Translations under genes and position numbers: made by a program | Part shown: positions 37,312-49,000 of the stretch, in pieces | How the letters are laid out: the number at the start of each line of letters is the position of its first letter | Numbering within the stretch: the first letter of the stretch is position 1 | From: Motacilla alba alba | Lineage: Eukaryota > Chordata > Aves > Passeriformes > Motacillidae | DNA: 64,000 nt | Assembly (NCBI RefSeq): GCF_015832195.1 | Contig: NC_052027.1 | Span: 16,922,149 to 16,986,148, forward strand | Direction: 5' to 3' | The notes under the pieces: model-generated | Seen by the model: the letters and a program-made list of their open reading frames with translations, nothing else | Database searches by the model: none | Told to the model about the DNA's origin: nothing

Positions 37312-39928
37312 ATGGCTGCAGATGTCCATAAGAAGAAAAGCTGGGAAGTGCCCAATGGGTCCCTGGCACCAGGAGATGGGCAGCACGCAGAGAGGTCTGA
37401 GAGCCCCACGCCGGGGCTGGCACAGGGCACGGAGCCAGGTATGGAGCACAGCTCACCAAAGAGGGAAGCGAGGGGGGGAAAGAGCAGCTGCTCATGTGGG
37501 CTGGGACCTCCACAGCCCTGTGGGCAGGGGCAGATGGGCCGACTCATCACCAGCAGGACCCGCACCCACAGGGTGCTGTGGGATGGGGAGAGGAGGCAGG
37601 TCCCCTCTGCATCCTTCCCCAGCATGGGGGACACGTGGACGGGTGCTGCACGGCCGGTTGTTCCCAGGGGCGGGCCAGGAGGGAGCCATGTTCGTGCACA
37701 CCCGCTCCTACGAGGACCTGACCAGTCCCGAGGACGGGGCGGGCGCGGCGCGGAGCCCGGAGGAGAGACGGGGGGAGCCGGCGGAGCAGAGCAGCATGGA
37801 GCAGATCAGCAAGGACTTCAGCGAGCTGAGCACACAGCTCACGGGCATGGCCCTCGACCTGGACGAGGAGATGAGGGCGGGCAAGGAGGGGAAGCTGGAG
37901 CCGTCCCCGCAGACCACCCGCCGTGACTCGGTGCTGTCGGGGAAGGAGGAGGAGGACGTGACCATGGACGCCTGGCGCTTGCACCGGAAGCACGTGTTCG
38001 TGCTGAGTGAGGCGGGCAAGCCCGTGTACTCCCGCTACGGCTCTGAGGAGGCCCTGTCCAGCACCATGGGCGTCATGATGGCCCTGGTGTCCTTCCTGGA
38101 GGCCGAGAAAAACGCCATCCGGTCCATCCACGCAGGTACCGCCCTGGGGGGGAAGGGGATGGGGGGGTCACGGCCTGCCCATCCATGCGCCTGCCACCAC
38201 GGGCCACGTCAGCTGTCCCCGGGGACAGATGGGTTGCTGGGGGAAGAGGCTGCAGCCTGGCTGTAGCCCTGGGGAGCCAGGCTCACAGGTCTGCCCCCGG
38301 CCCCCCGGGGACTCCCTCCCAAGCAGATGGCTACAAGGTGGTCTTCGTGCGGAGGAGCCCGCTGGTGCTGGTGGCAGTGGCACGCACCCGGCAGTCGGAG
38401 CAGGAGATTGCCCACGAGCTGCTCTACATCTACTACCAGATTCTGAGCCTGCTCACCTGGACCCAGCTCAACCACATCTTCCAGCAGAAGCAGAACTATG
38501 ACCTGCGCCGGCTCCTGGCTGGCTCCGAGCGCATCACCGACAACCTGCTGGACCTCATGGCCCACGACCCCAGCTTCCTGATGGGCGCCGTGCGCTGCCT
38601 GCCCCTGGCCGCCAGCGTCCGGGACGCTGTCAGCAGCAGCCTGCAGCAGGCCAAGGCCAAGAGCCTGGTCTTTTCCATTCTACTGTCTGGGAACCAGCTG
38701 GTGTCTCTCGTGAGGAAGAAGGATCAGTTCCTTCACCCCATTGACCTCCATCTGCTCTTCAACCTCATCAGCTCTTCTTCCTCTTTCCGGGAGGGTGAAG
38801 CCTGGACTCCCATTTGCCTCCCTAAGTTCAACTCCAGCGGTTTCTTCCACGCCCACATCTCCTACCTGGAGCAGGAGATGGACCTGTGCCTGCTGCTGGT
38901 CTCCACTGACCGTGAGGACTTCTTCACCGTGTCCGACTGCAAGCGGCGCTTCCAGGAGCGCCTGCGGCGCCGGGGGGTGCACCACGCTCTGCAGGAGGCC
39001 CTGCGCACCCCCTTCTACAGCGTGGCCCAGGTGGGCATCCCTGACCTCCGGCACTTCATCTACAAGTCCAAGAGCTCCGGGCTCTTCACCAGGTGAGGCC
39101 CTGGGGAAGCGCTGGGCCAAGGCCGTGGCGCGTGGCGTGGGCCAAGCCCCTTCTCCAGTGTGTTAATGGGATGCTGTGTTCCTGCAGCCCCGAGATTGAG
39201 GCTCCCTACGTGCAGGAGGAGGAGAAGGAGAGGCTCTTGGGACTTTACCAGTACCTGCACAGTCGGGCCCACAACTCTTCACGGCCCCTGAAGAACATCT
39301 ATTTCACAGGCCCCCGCGAGAACCTCCTGGCATGGGTAAGGCCACTGGTGGGGTTTGGTGAGCCTGTCTTTTCTGGTCCTGCGTGGTGGGGAAAGGGGGT
39401 GGTAGCACTACACAGCACCAGCTCCATGGTCCCCAGGCAGGACTCCAGCCTATGCATGGTCCTTTTGGGGGTGAGGTTGCCCCTGTGTGAGGGAGGGACA
39501 GGCAGGGGTAGCAGTGGGAGCTGCTGAATTCCGGCACCAAGGGCTGTGCCATGCCCTGTCGTGAACTCAGTGCTGTGGAGAAGACCCACTGTGGGGCAAA
39601 CCCCAGGGTTTGGTTCTCCCTCTTCTGAGCAAACCAGGTGCCACCCATTTAGGATACTCCACTGCCACTTTGTGTCCCTGCACTGGAGCCCCTCTGCCCA
39701 TTGCTGGTAGCCATGGAGGGAAGAAGGAGTGCCAGCCCCAAGTGGGGCACAGTCCTGTTCCCAGCATGTGTCCTGTCCTTCTCCCAGGTAACCAATGCCT
39801 TTGAGCTCTACGTGTGCTACAGTCCCCTGGGGACCAAGGCCGGCGCCATCAATGCTGTCAACAAGCTCATGAAGTGGATCCGCAGGGAGGAAGACCGACT
39901 CTTCATCCTCACGCCCCAGACGTACTGA
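37312..39928 (+). CDS. MON1A: MON1A, subunit of the MON1-CCZ1 RAB7 exchange factor
   Basis: MON1A pairs with CCZ1 to load RAB7 with GTP during early-to-late endosome conversion and has been linked to trafficking of the iron exporter ferroportin. Coding exons: 37312-37438, 37668-38135, 38327-39092, 39188-39335 and 39788-39928. Phases join exactly to 549 codons plus TGA. The start MAADVHKKK matches the family N-terminus. The poorly conserved acidic N-terminal region (residues 1 to about 145) contains [11 protein letters not shown] and SYEDLT. Three longin-type domains follow, at about 148-270 ([17 protein letters not shown]), about 300-420 ([18 protein letters not shown]) and about 445-549 (ending FILTPQTY). 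The leader probably begins in a noncoding exon near 35.9 kb and re-enters at 37297 after ATGCAG. Conservation with the human protein (recalled) is very high after residue 145. The in-frame reading upstream of 37312 lies in intron or leader. Confidence 0.96.
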
Positions 39929-41880
39929 TGGGCATCACCCAGGGCATGGAGGCAGCTGGGAGAGCCCCCGCTGTGCTGGGGAGCCCATTCCCAGGGATTC
40001 CCGGGCTGTGTGTCCAGGGGAGAGGGCATGGTGGGACCCCAGAGCACAGGGAAACCCCACCCGCAGGACTGTCCAGCCTGGTTGCTAGAGATGGGGTGCA
40101 CAGGGAAAGGGAAGGGGATGAACAGGACTTTCTCTCAGCTGCAGGCAGTGCCCCAGCTGGGGGGCCTGCTCTTCCTCCACAGTCCCCAGCTCCATCCTTT
40201 GTTGTGGGGGTCCTGGAGTGGGGCTGCTGGTACCCCAGGTTACTAGAGGGGAGCAGAGCCCCAGGGTCCTGCTCGCTGTGCCTGGCACCTCCCTTCTCTG
40301 ACATCCTGTGGCTGTGCCAAGGGTGGCAGTCCCCATGGGAGATGTGGCAGCACTCAGGGGAGCCCTATTGTTGCTGTGCCCGCGGATGGCGGGTGACTCC
40401 GTCCAGGCGAGGGACAGGGCTGGCCTGGGGCACACACTGCTCTTCTCCCTGCCTTGGGGGGTCTGGACCCCCCAAGTGCCAGGGAGCCTCTGCAGTCCCG
40501 GAGCGGGTTTGCCCCCTTGGCATCTGTATGAGCCTGGACCCTTCCCACTGTGGCTGTGCAAAGGATGTCTGTCCCTGGGGATGCTGGCAGGCAGGGTGGG
40601 TCAGCCTGCCCCAGCTGGGACAGCAGGGTCCTGCCCACAGGGACACAGAGCAGCTCCAGAGAGCCAAGGTGCCGAGGTGTTTGTCAGGGTGCTTGTGGGC
40701 TCATGCTTCTGGCTGTGGGTTGTGGATCCTAAAGGGGCAGCTCAAGCACATCTCCTTGGAGAACCCCCAGCACAGGGCCATGGAGCTCCCAGCCCATGGA
40801 GAGTTTTCCCCTTGGCACGGGAGCGTCTGTCCCCCAAACCCAGCCCCTCCAGCCAGCTGCGCTGAGCTTCCTGCACTTCCCTGACCGCCCAGGCACTGGT
40901 GTGGGGCTGAGCACCTGTGAACGGCCCAGCTCCGTGTTTTGGGGCTGTCTGAATAGTGCCGGAATAGGTGTCGGAGGAGACGCAGAGCCATCGGGGTGAC
41001 ACCCCGGCACAGAGGGAGCTGGGGAGGATCCGGCAGGGCTAGCACAGGGATCTGCTCCTGTATTTATGCTCCTGCCAGAGTGTAATCGCTTGTCTTTGCT
41101 CATAAACATTATCTGGACCCTAAATTAAGTCTTGTCGAATTCCTGTACATTCCCTGGAGCGGGGGATGACCAAGCTGGGCGGGAAGTTTGTTCCAAGTTT
41201 TGGTACGGTGCAGTCCAGCCCCGGGGATCTGCTGGGAGCCAGGAAAGCTGCCTGGGAGTGGTGCGGGGCTGTCGGGTTGTGCTGGCAGGAGGCGGCGCTG
41301 ACTGGAGACTGGGAGCGGCAAAATCCCCGGGCTGAGCTGGCCGCGGCCAGCTCATGTCGAAACCGAGAGGCGCAGCCAGAGGAAGGAGGGAAGGAGCTGT
41401 TGGGTAAGGCCCGCAGCCAGCGGAACTGCCGGGCCTTGCACAACACGGGGCGGGAGCCTGGGAGGCCGGGGCTGGCCAGGCGGCAGGCACAGGGCATTTT
41501 CGGCAGCCCCTCCTGGGACCAAAGTCCCCAGCACCCCGCTCACCTGGAGGAAAGGTCCATGTGCAAAGCTGGGGTTCACGGGCCCAGCGTCTGAGGGCAG
41601 CAGGGCGCTCGGAGGGCAAACCCGTGCATGGATCGGGATGTAAAGAATCTTCCCACATCCCTACGAACAGCAGTCACTCCCGGAGGTGCTGGCACCTGCC
41701 ACTGCAGGCGGCCAGGGAGGAAAGGGACATGAGATACAGAATGGGCACAACAGAAATAACCCTCACAGCTGCCCTGACAAAGCTGTGGCTCTCCCAGCCC
41801 GGCTCTTTTCTCCCAGCTGGGAACTCCGGTGCTGAGCCTGCCGCACCCCTCAAGGCTGCTCTGTTGGCCTGGAAGCGAGC
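39929..41880. other. MON1A 3' UTR and MON1A-MST1R intergenic DNA
   Basis: GC-rich, no exon recognised. No AATAAA or ATTAAA was seen after the MON1A stop. The best candidate cleavage signal is CATAAA at 41101-41106, followed by a T/G-rich stretch, which would give a 3' UTR of about 1.2 kb. The long open frames here, on both strands, are composition effects. Confidence 0.5.
41101..41106 (+). terminator. MON1A: Candidate variant poly(A) signal of MON1A (CATAAA)
   Basis: CATAAA is a rare but used variant hexamer. A T/G-rich segment (TTAAGTCTTGTCGAATTCCT) follows within about 25 nt. No better signal was found between 39929 and 41200. Confidence 0.3.
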
Positions 41881-42510
41881 AGTGAACGCGGTGCTACCGC
41901 GGCAGCTGTGGGGAAGCGGCAATTTCCATTCCGTGTGTCGGGCTGTCAGCTGTCCCTACGGCGGCGGGGCTGCGGCCGAGGGGCCACGCGGTACCGACAC
42001 CCAGGACCCCACTCGTACCCAGGGATGCTGCTGGCAGCCGCCTCCCAGCCGCGGAGAACCCCCGACGGCCACCCGGACCCGCAGCGGGCCCCGAGGCAGT
42101 GTGCCAGCCCTGCGCCCGCGTTCCGATCAGCGGCCCCGACTCACACCGTGCGCCTCTTGGGCACCGTGCCGGCCGTGCCTGTCTCCCCGGGAGTGCCCAG
42201 CGACTCCGCCCGGGTACCCCGATCTCCTTGTTCCCCCGAACAGCCCCGCGCCCCCGGGCTGCGTGTGCCGGTGCCGGCCCTCGGGGAGCCCCGGGCGGCG
42301 CGGGGGCAGGACCCGCCCACCCCGGCCCGCCCCGTCCCGTCCCGCCTCGCCTGCTCCGTCCCGGCCCCGCTCCGCTCCGCCCTGTCCCGGCACGGCACGG
42401 CACGGCAGCGCCCAGGTGAGCGCCCTGCGGCCCGGCAGCGCTCGGATCGGACCGGACCGGACGGATGGGGCGGGGGCAGCCGGAGCCAGTGGAGATCCCG
42501 GACCTGGTGA
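41880..42510 (+). promoter_or_regulatory. MST1R: CpG-island promoter region of MST1R
   Basis: Very CpG-dense block 0.5-1.1 kb before the MST1R start codon, with GC boxes and a CGGCA-repeat stretch at 42388-42407. Possible first-exon donors are CCCAG|GTGAGC after 42415 and CCTG|GTGAGC after 42506. The matching acceptor is TTTTGGCAG at 42932. No TATA box was seen. Confidence 0.55.
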
Positions 42511-42937
42511 GCTGCGGCGGGGCCGGGGATGGAGACCGGGGGTAATTCGGGGTCCCAGTCCCCGAAGACTGGCGGGGGCCTTGTCCTAGTCCCGCAGGGA
42601 TCTCCAGTCCCCGCTGCTGTCCGGGGGGGCTGGGAGGGTCTCTATCCCAGTCCCCGGAATGGGTCATTGCAGGGCAGAGATGCCCCAGGGTGACAGGCAG
42701 TGTCTGTAGGTGGCAGAAGGCAGGATTTGTCCCTCTGCCACAGGCAGCTTGGCATCACCTCCTACTCATGATATTTCGGAAGAGGTTTGGTGTGACTGAT
42801 CCTCCCTCGGCATTACCCATCGTCATCTGGCCCTTGGGAACCCTGGCAGCCCCAACTGACACCCGGCTGTGGCTGTGCCTGGGTCCTCACCTAAAATAAG
42901 CGGGTAAAACCCTTCCTTTTTCATTTTGGCAGGTGCA

Positions 42938-42991
42938 ATGGTGGCCCATCCTCCACACGTTCTGAGCCTGCTGGCTGCTGAGCACCGTTGA
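42938..42991 (+). other. Upstream ORF in the MST1R leader (17 aa)
   Basis: After the acceptor at 42932, the leader contains ATGGTG at 42938, opening a 17-codon frame that ends with TGA at 42989-42991, 28 nt before the main ATG at 43020. If the leader is as inferred, ribosomes meet this ORF first. Confidence 0.45.
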
Positions 42992-43019
42992 TAACCCTAC
43001 ACCAGGGGCACCGCACAGC

Positions 43020-46000
43020 ATGGGCCTGTTGTGCTGTGTGTGCCTCTGGCTGCAGCTCGCCCTGGCCCTGCTGGGTGCCGGTGCCTGGCAGTGTCCCCGC
43101 ATCCCTTACAGCTCCACCAGGAACTTCTCCATCCCCTACACGCTGCCCAGCCTTGATGCTGGCAGACCCATCCAGAATGTTGCTGTCTTCACCGACTCCG
43201 ACGGCCCAGTCGCTGCCTTTGTGGCCGTCCGCAACCGCATCCTTTTGGTCAGCCCCGAGCTGCGCCTGCTCTCCGTCCTTATCACCGGCCCAGTGGGCAG
43301 TGCCGAGTGTGAGATCTGTCACCTGTGCCCAGCCACCACAGATGGCCCTGAGGACACAGACAATGTCCTGTTGCTGCTTGACCCGCTGGAGCCATGGCTG
43401 TACAGCTGTGGCACAGCACAGCATGGGCTGTGCTATCAGCACCAGCTGGAGGTGCGGGACGGCAAGGTGGCCATCACAGCCACACACTGCCTGTACTCGG
43501 CCATGGGCAACAGCCCTGCCTTCTGCCCTGACTGTGTGGTCAGCCCGCTGGGGACCAGTGCCACTGTGGTGGCCACCTCCTATGCCTCTGTCTTCTACCT
43601 CGGCTCCACCATCAACAGCAGCGTGGCAGCACGGTACAGCCCACAGTCGGTGTCCATCCGACGCCTGAAGGGCACCTTGGATGGCTTTTCAAATGACTTC
43701 CAGTGGCTGACGGTGCTGCCACAATACCGCGACAACTACACCATCCACTATGTGCACTCCTTTGCCGACGGGGACCACGTCTACTTCCTGATGGTGCAGC
43801 GAGAACGGCCGGGATCAACAGCGTACCACACGCGCCTGGCGCGGCTCAGCACCCACGAGCGCGACCTCCGCCGCTACCGCGAGCTCGTCCTCGACTGCCG
43901 CTTTGAGTCCAAGCGCCGGCGCCGGCGCAGCGGCGAGAAGGATGCCGAGAGGGACATCGCCTACAATGTGCTGCAGGCAGCCCACGCCACCCGCCCTGGT
44001 GCACAGCTGGCCCGCGACCTCGGCATCAACGACACCGACACGGTGCTCTTCGGTGCCTTTGCCGAGAGCCGGCCGGAAAGCCGAGTGCCACAGGAGAACT
44101 CGGCCGTCTGCGCCTTCCCCCTCCGCCTCCTCAATCAGGCCATGGAGGAGGGCATGAAGAAGTGCTGTGGCACCGGGCACCAGCCACTGCTGCGGGGGCT
44201 CAGTTTCTTCCAGCCGGTGGAGTACTGCCCACACAATGTGAGTGCTCCACCCTGCGCCGCATCCGGCCCAGGGACCCCGGGGGTTGGCTGGGATGTGGGA
44301 AAGTGGGTTCAGGAGCTGGGAAACACCGGTATAGTGGGATGGATGGTGGGGTGGGGTAGGGCAGGGCAGGGGGAGAGTGGCATCAGCCAGGTGTGAGTCA
44401 GCCCAGCAGCCATCCACCACCTACTGCAGGGGCTGCTGCGTTCCGGCAGCCCCGGCTGCATTGAGGAGGCCGGGTGAGGGTGGGGATCCTGTGAGCCCCC
44501 CACCTCACTGGTACATGTGCCAGCACATGGGCACACTGCCACGTGTCATGGCAGTGAATTGGGCCAATTCCTCTCCTGGAATGGCCTCCCCGGCAGCCTC
44601 GACTCCGGCCCCCGTGGTGACTGTCCCTGGACCCCAGCCACCCTCTCCAGCTTGTTTATGCGAGGGGGGCGGGAAAGCCACAGGGCCTCGGTGCTTCGCA
44701 GGCTGCATGTGCGAGGTGCGGGCTGCTCCTGCCTTGTCCCCCGGGCCCAGCCACCGCCTTCTCCGGGCAAATAAACCGCAGGCGGAAGTGCAATTAGTCA
44801 CCGGGGTTCCTCGTCTGCCACAGCCGCGGGGCAGGAACACCGTGTCCCAGGTACAAGCCCCGGCACGGGCAGGATGCAGATGGATCGGCACCCTGGCAGG
44901 GCCCCCTCGTCCCAGCACATAACATGAATTTTGGTGTCCTCAGCCAGGCTCAGGGCAAGGTGCAGCCAAATCCCCTCCTCTTCCTGCACGGAGCAGACAG
45001 CTCACTGCTGCTGTCTCACACTGTAGCAGGAGAAACTCTGAGGGGACCCAAGCCCCTCTGCTTTGGGGGTGTCCAGTGGGGACCCCGTGCCTCCCTCTTC
45101 CACCCCAGCCCCTTGCTGAGCTCCAGGGGTCAGGGAAGACTGGGGTTGGAGTGAGCATCCTGTGGTGCCAGCACAAGTAACTATATCCAGATGGGGTGGG
45201 AGGGGAGGGCAGGATCTGACGCCACATGGGGGACTGAGGGACGGCTTGCCGATGTGGTTTTTTCTCCAAAATTTTCCCAGCCTGGAGGGGAACTTAAGCA
45301 ATCTGGTGCTGCCACCAAATATCTCACAGATCAAGCTGGTGCCTACCTGTGAGGATGTGGGAGTCGGGGTGCCAGGGCCAGCTTCAAGTCACCCACCCCA
45401 TGTTTGGCCACAGGTGAACCTCTCAGCACCGGTGGTCAACACCAGGTGCTGGGATCAGCCCACCCTCATCCCTGCTGCCTCCCACAAAGTGGACCTGTTC
45501 AACGGGCAGCTGACAGGTGTCCTCCTCACCTCCCTCTTCGTCACCGCCATGGGGGACGTCACTGTGGCCCACCTGGGCACGGCAGAAGGACGCGTCTTCC
45601 AGGTGGGATGGGGGGTCGGGTGGGATGGCAGGTCCTGGCAGGCTGTGGGGTGTGCTCAGCCCCCTGCTCTGCCCTGCTGCAGATGGTGCTCCAGCGCTCC
45701 AGCTCCTACCTTCTGACCTTGTCCAACTTCTCCCTGGGAGAGCCGGGGCCAGTGCGAGGTGCCATGGGTCTGCAAAGCCACTCGCTGTTCCTCACTGCTG
45801 GCACCAAGGTGAGGGGGGGTCTGAGGGGCATAAGGTGGGCATGGAGCTCCATGTGTCCCCCTCACCTCCACTCTCCATCCCCAGGTGTGGCTCCTGAACG
45901 TCACTGGCCCTGGCTGTCGCCACTTCTCCACGTGCCAGCGCTGCCTGCGGGCCGAGCGCTTCATGGGCTGTGGCTGGTGTGGGGATGGGTGCAGGCGCCG

Positions 46001-49000
46001 CCACGAGTGCACCGGCCACTGGGTCCAGGACAGCTGCCCACCCGTCCTCACCGACGTAGGTCTGCGCTGCCGTCCCCCTGCTCCTCACAGCTCCCAAGCA
46101 CTCGGATGGAGAGGGACATGGCAAATGGGGTGGCACGTGGTGGGACCCCTCCCTGGGATGGGTGTTGTGTTCCTCAGACAAGGGTGCTTCTGGACCCGCA
46201 ACAGTCACTGGACTTTGGGGTGACACTGGTGCCTCTCCCACAGTTCCATCCCCGGAGTGCCCCGCTGCAGGGTCGGACCCGGGTGACGCTCTGTGGAATG
46301 ACCTTCCGCTCCCACTTGGACCCCGACCCCAGCCGCAGGCCCCGCGGTGCCTACCGGGTGGCAGTGGGACGGCGAGGCTGCACCGTGCTGCCGGGGGAGA
46401 GCGAGAGCTACAGGTGTGCTGGGACAGAACAGCAGCAGAGAGGGCTCTGGGGCTGTCCCCGGCCTGGGGCTGATCCCCATCGCTGTCCCGCAGACCCCTG
46501 CCCACCTCGCGCCGCAAGGAGTTCGTGGATGTGCTGGTGTGCGAGCTGGAGCCGGGGGGGCCGGCAGCCCTGGGGGGCCCGGCAGACGTGGTGCTCACCG
46601 TGGAGGAGCCCGCCAGACCCTCTGGCTTCCGGGTCTACGGCTCCGCCATCCTCGGCGGCTTCGTCTTCGTGGTATGGTTCCCCACTGGCAGCGCCCCTGG
46701 CAGGGTCGGGGGGGGGGGGGGGGTTTGGCTCACTCACCTGTCCCACTGACCCCATCTCTGCTCAGGAGCCCCACGTCAGTGCCCTGCACCCCCCGTTTGG
46801 CCCCCGGGGGGGTGGCACCCACCTCTCACTCCGTGGCAAACACCTCTCGGCGGGGAGCAGCTGGCGGGTGATGGTCAATGGCTCCGAGTGTGTCCTGACC
46901 GGGCAGCCCAGGTACACCCCTGCCCTCGCACCCGGCACGGCACGGTCCCCAGCGCGGGACGGGCACGGGGAGCCCCTGCAGTCCCGCTGTCCCCCAGCCA
47001 CGGCTGTCGTGTCTCCAGGCAGGGCAATGGCACGGTCCAATGCACGGCTCCCGCCGCTGGTGGCCTGGGCGCAGCCCGGGTAGCCCTGTGGATCGACGGG
47101 GAGGCGTTCCCGGCCCCCGTGCCCTTCCAGTACCGCCCCGACCCCACCGTGTCCGCCATCGTCCCCAGCTGCAGCTATGAGTGAGTGCGTGGGCTCCCTG
47201 GCCCTGGGTGAGGGACAGCCCTGTCCTCCCCCTGCCCTGGCTGGGCTGGACGAGGTGCTGGGAATTGCAGGCACCCTGGGGAGCGTGTGCACCCCGGGGA
47301 ACCTGATCCCTGCCCGCTGCAGGGGCTCGCTGCTCACCATTATCGGCACCCACCTGGACTCCGTGTATCGCGCCAAGATCCGCTTTGAAGCCGGTGGTGT
47401 GACTACCCAAGCCACGGTAAGCACCGGGCTCTGGGGCCATCGCCCCCCGGCCCTGCCCACCCCACCGCAGTCCCCTGGGCACATTCCGAGCCGGCGCTCA
47501 GCATCTCCCTGCCCGCAGGAGTGTAAGAACCCGCTGGCACCAGATCGGCTGCTGTGCCACAGTCCGGCCTTCCCCTTCGAGAGCAAGGTGGAGGTGGTGC
47601 TGGGGAACCTGAGCGTGCTGCTGGACGGCGCCGACGGCCGCTGGCTCTTCCGCCTCCGCTACTACTCCCGGCCCAAGATCTACCCCTTGGAGCAGGAGGG
47701 CAGGCGGCTCCGCCTCAAGCCTGGCGACGATGAGATCGAGGTGCACGTACGTCGGGCAGTGGGGTGAGCCAGAGTAGGGGTTCCACTGCCAGGACCCCCG
47801 AGCTCACGGTGCTCTGTCTGGGCAGCAACTGGGGCTAGATGCCGTGGCCACCTGCATGAACATCACCATGACGGTGGGGGGCCTGGACTGCCACCCCAAC
47901 GTCCTGAAGAACGAGGTGACATGCCGCCTGCCCCGCGAGCTGCGCCTGCCCCCGGCTGGGGCCCCCGTGGAGGTAGGAACCCCCCAGGTGGGCAACCACC
48001 CGCCCCAGTCCCCCCCTCCCCATCCCTGCTGAGCCCCTGATCCTCCAGATCTGTGTGAACGGAGCCTGTGAAGCGCTGGGCTGGGTTCTGTCCCCCCCCA
48101 CATCGCTGGACCTGGCCGCCAGCCTGGCTCTGGGCACCGGCATCACCTTCCTGGTCTGCTGCATCCTGGCTGCCGTGCTGTTCCGCTGGCGCTGGAAGAA
48201 GAGGCGGGGTGAGTGCCGTGCTCGCCGGGCATTCTGATGCCCCCGGACCCTGTCACGCCACCCCCTACCCACCCCATTGCTGCCTGCAGGTACAGAGAAC
48301 CTGGAGCTGCTGGCACAGCCCGGCCGCAGCGACCCCCCTGTCACCACCCAGCGCCCCGGCGTCGACTACAGAGAGGTGCTGGGTAAGTGGGTGTCGCTGG
48401 TGGGTGGCGGGGTGCTGGGTGCTGGCAGCCCTCACCCCGCCTCTGCCTGTCCCGGCAGTGCTGAACACCGCGGGCACTCCCGGCCCCGTGGGGCCCCGCG
48501 CATGGGTCACCAGCGCCGGTGCCAACGGCAGCGCTGGTGCTGGTGCAGCGGGCGGGGGATCCCCCATGCCCCTGCTCAGGGCCACATCCTGCTGCCTGGA
48601 GGATCTGCGGCCGGAGCTGCTGGAGGAAGTGAAGGACATCCTCATCCCCGAGGATCGGCTTGTCACCCACCGCCACCAGGTCATCGGCAAAGGTGACTCT
48701 TTGGCACCCCGATTTGGCTGTGGCGTCACCTGCCCAATGTGTGCGGTGCCAGCTTTGTGCCACTCGTCCCTGCAGGGCACTTTGGCAGCGTCTACCACGG
48801 CACCTACAGGGACCCGCTGCTGGGGGACCTCCACTGCGCTGTCAAGTCCCTGCACCGTGAGTAGCTCCCCCTCCCATGCGTGCCGGCATGGCACAGCGGC
48901 GGAACGGCCACAGCTCAGCTCTCCGCAGGCATCACGGACCTGGAGGAGGTGGAGGAGTTCCTGCGCGAGGGCATCCTCATGAAGAGCTTCCACCACCCCC

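Noticed and set aside
37195..37926. Longer 243-codon frame overlapping the MON1A start region
   Set aside because: It is in frame with MON1A exon 1 but continues through the real donor at 37438 into intron; the protein after that point has no family match.
41561..42667. Frames of 200-342 codons on both strands upstream of MST1R
   Set aside because: They cover the CpG island and promoter; the products are Pro/Arg/Ala-rich and unlike any family, and the overlap on both strands indicates composition.
45285..45345. Possible extra MST1R exon after TTTTCCCAG at about 45284
   Set aside because: In the frame required by exon 1 it runs into TGA within about 24 codons, and joining exon 1 directly to 45414 restores the family sequence.
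46762..47586. Antisense open frame of 274 codons over MST1R exons
   Set aside because: Mirror of GC-rich coding exons; no homology recognised, and it crosses sense exons and introns alike.
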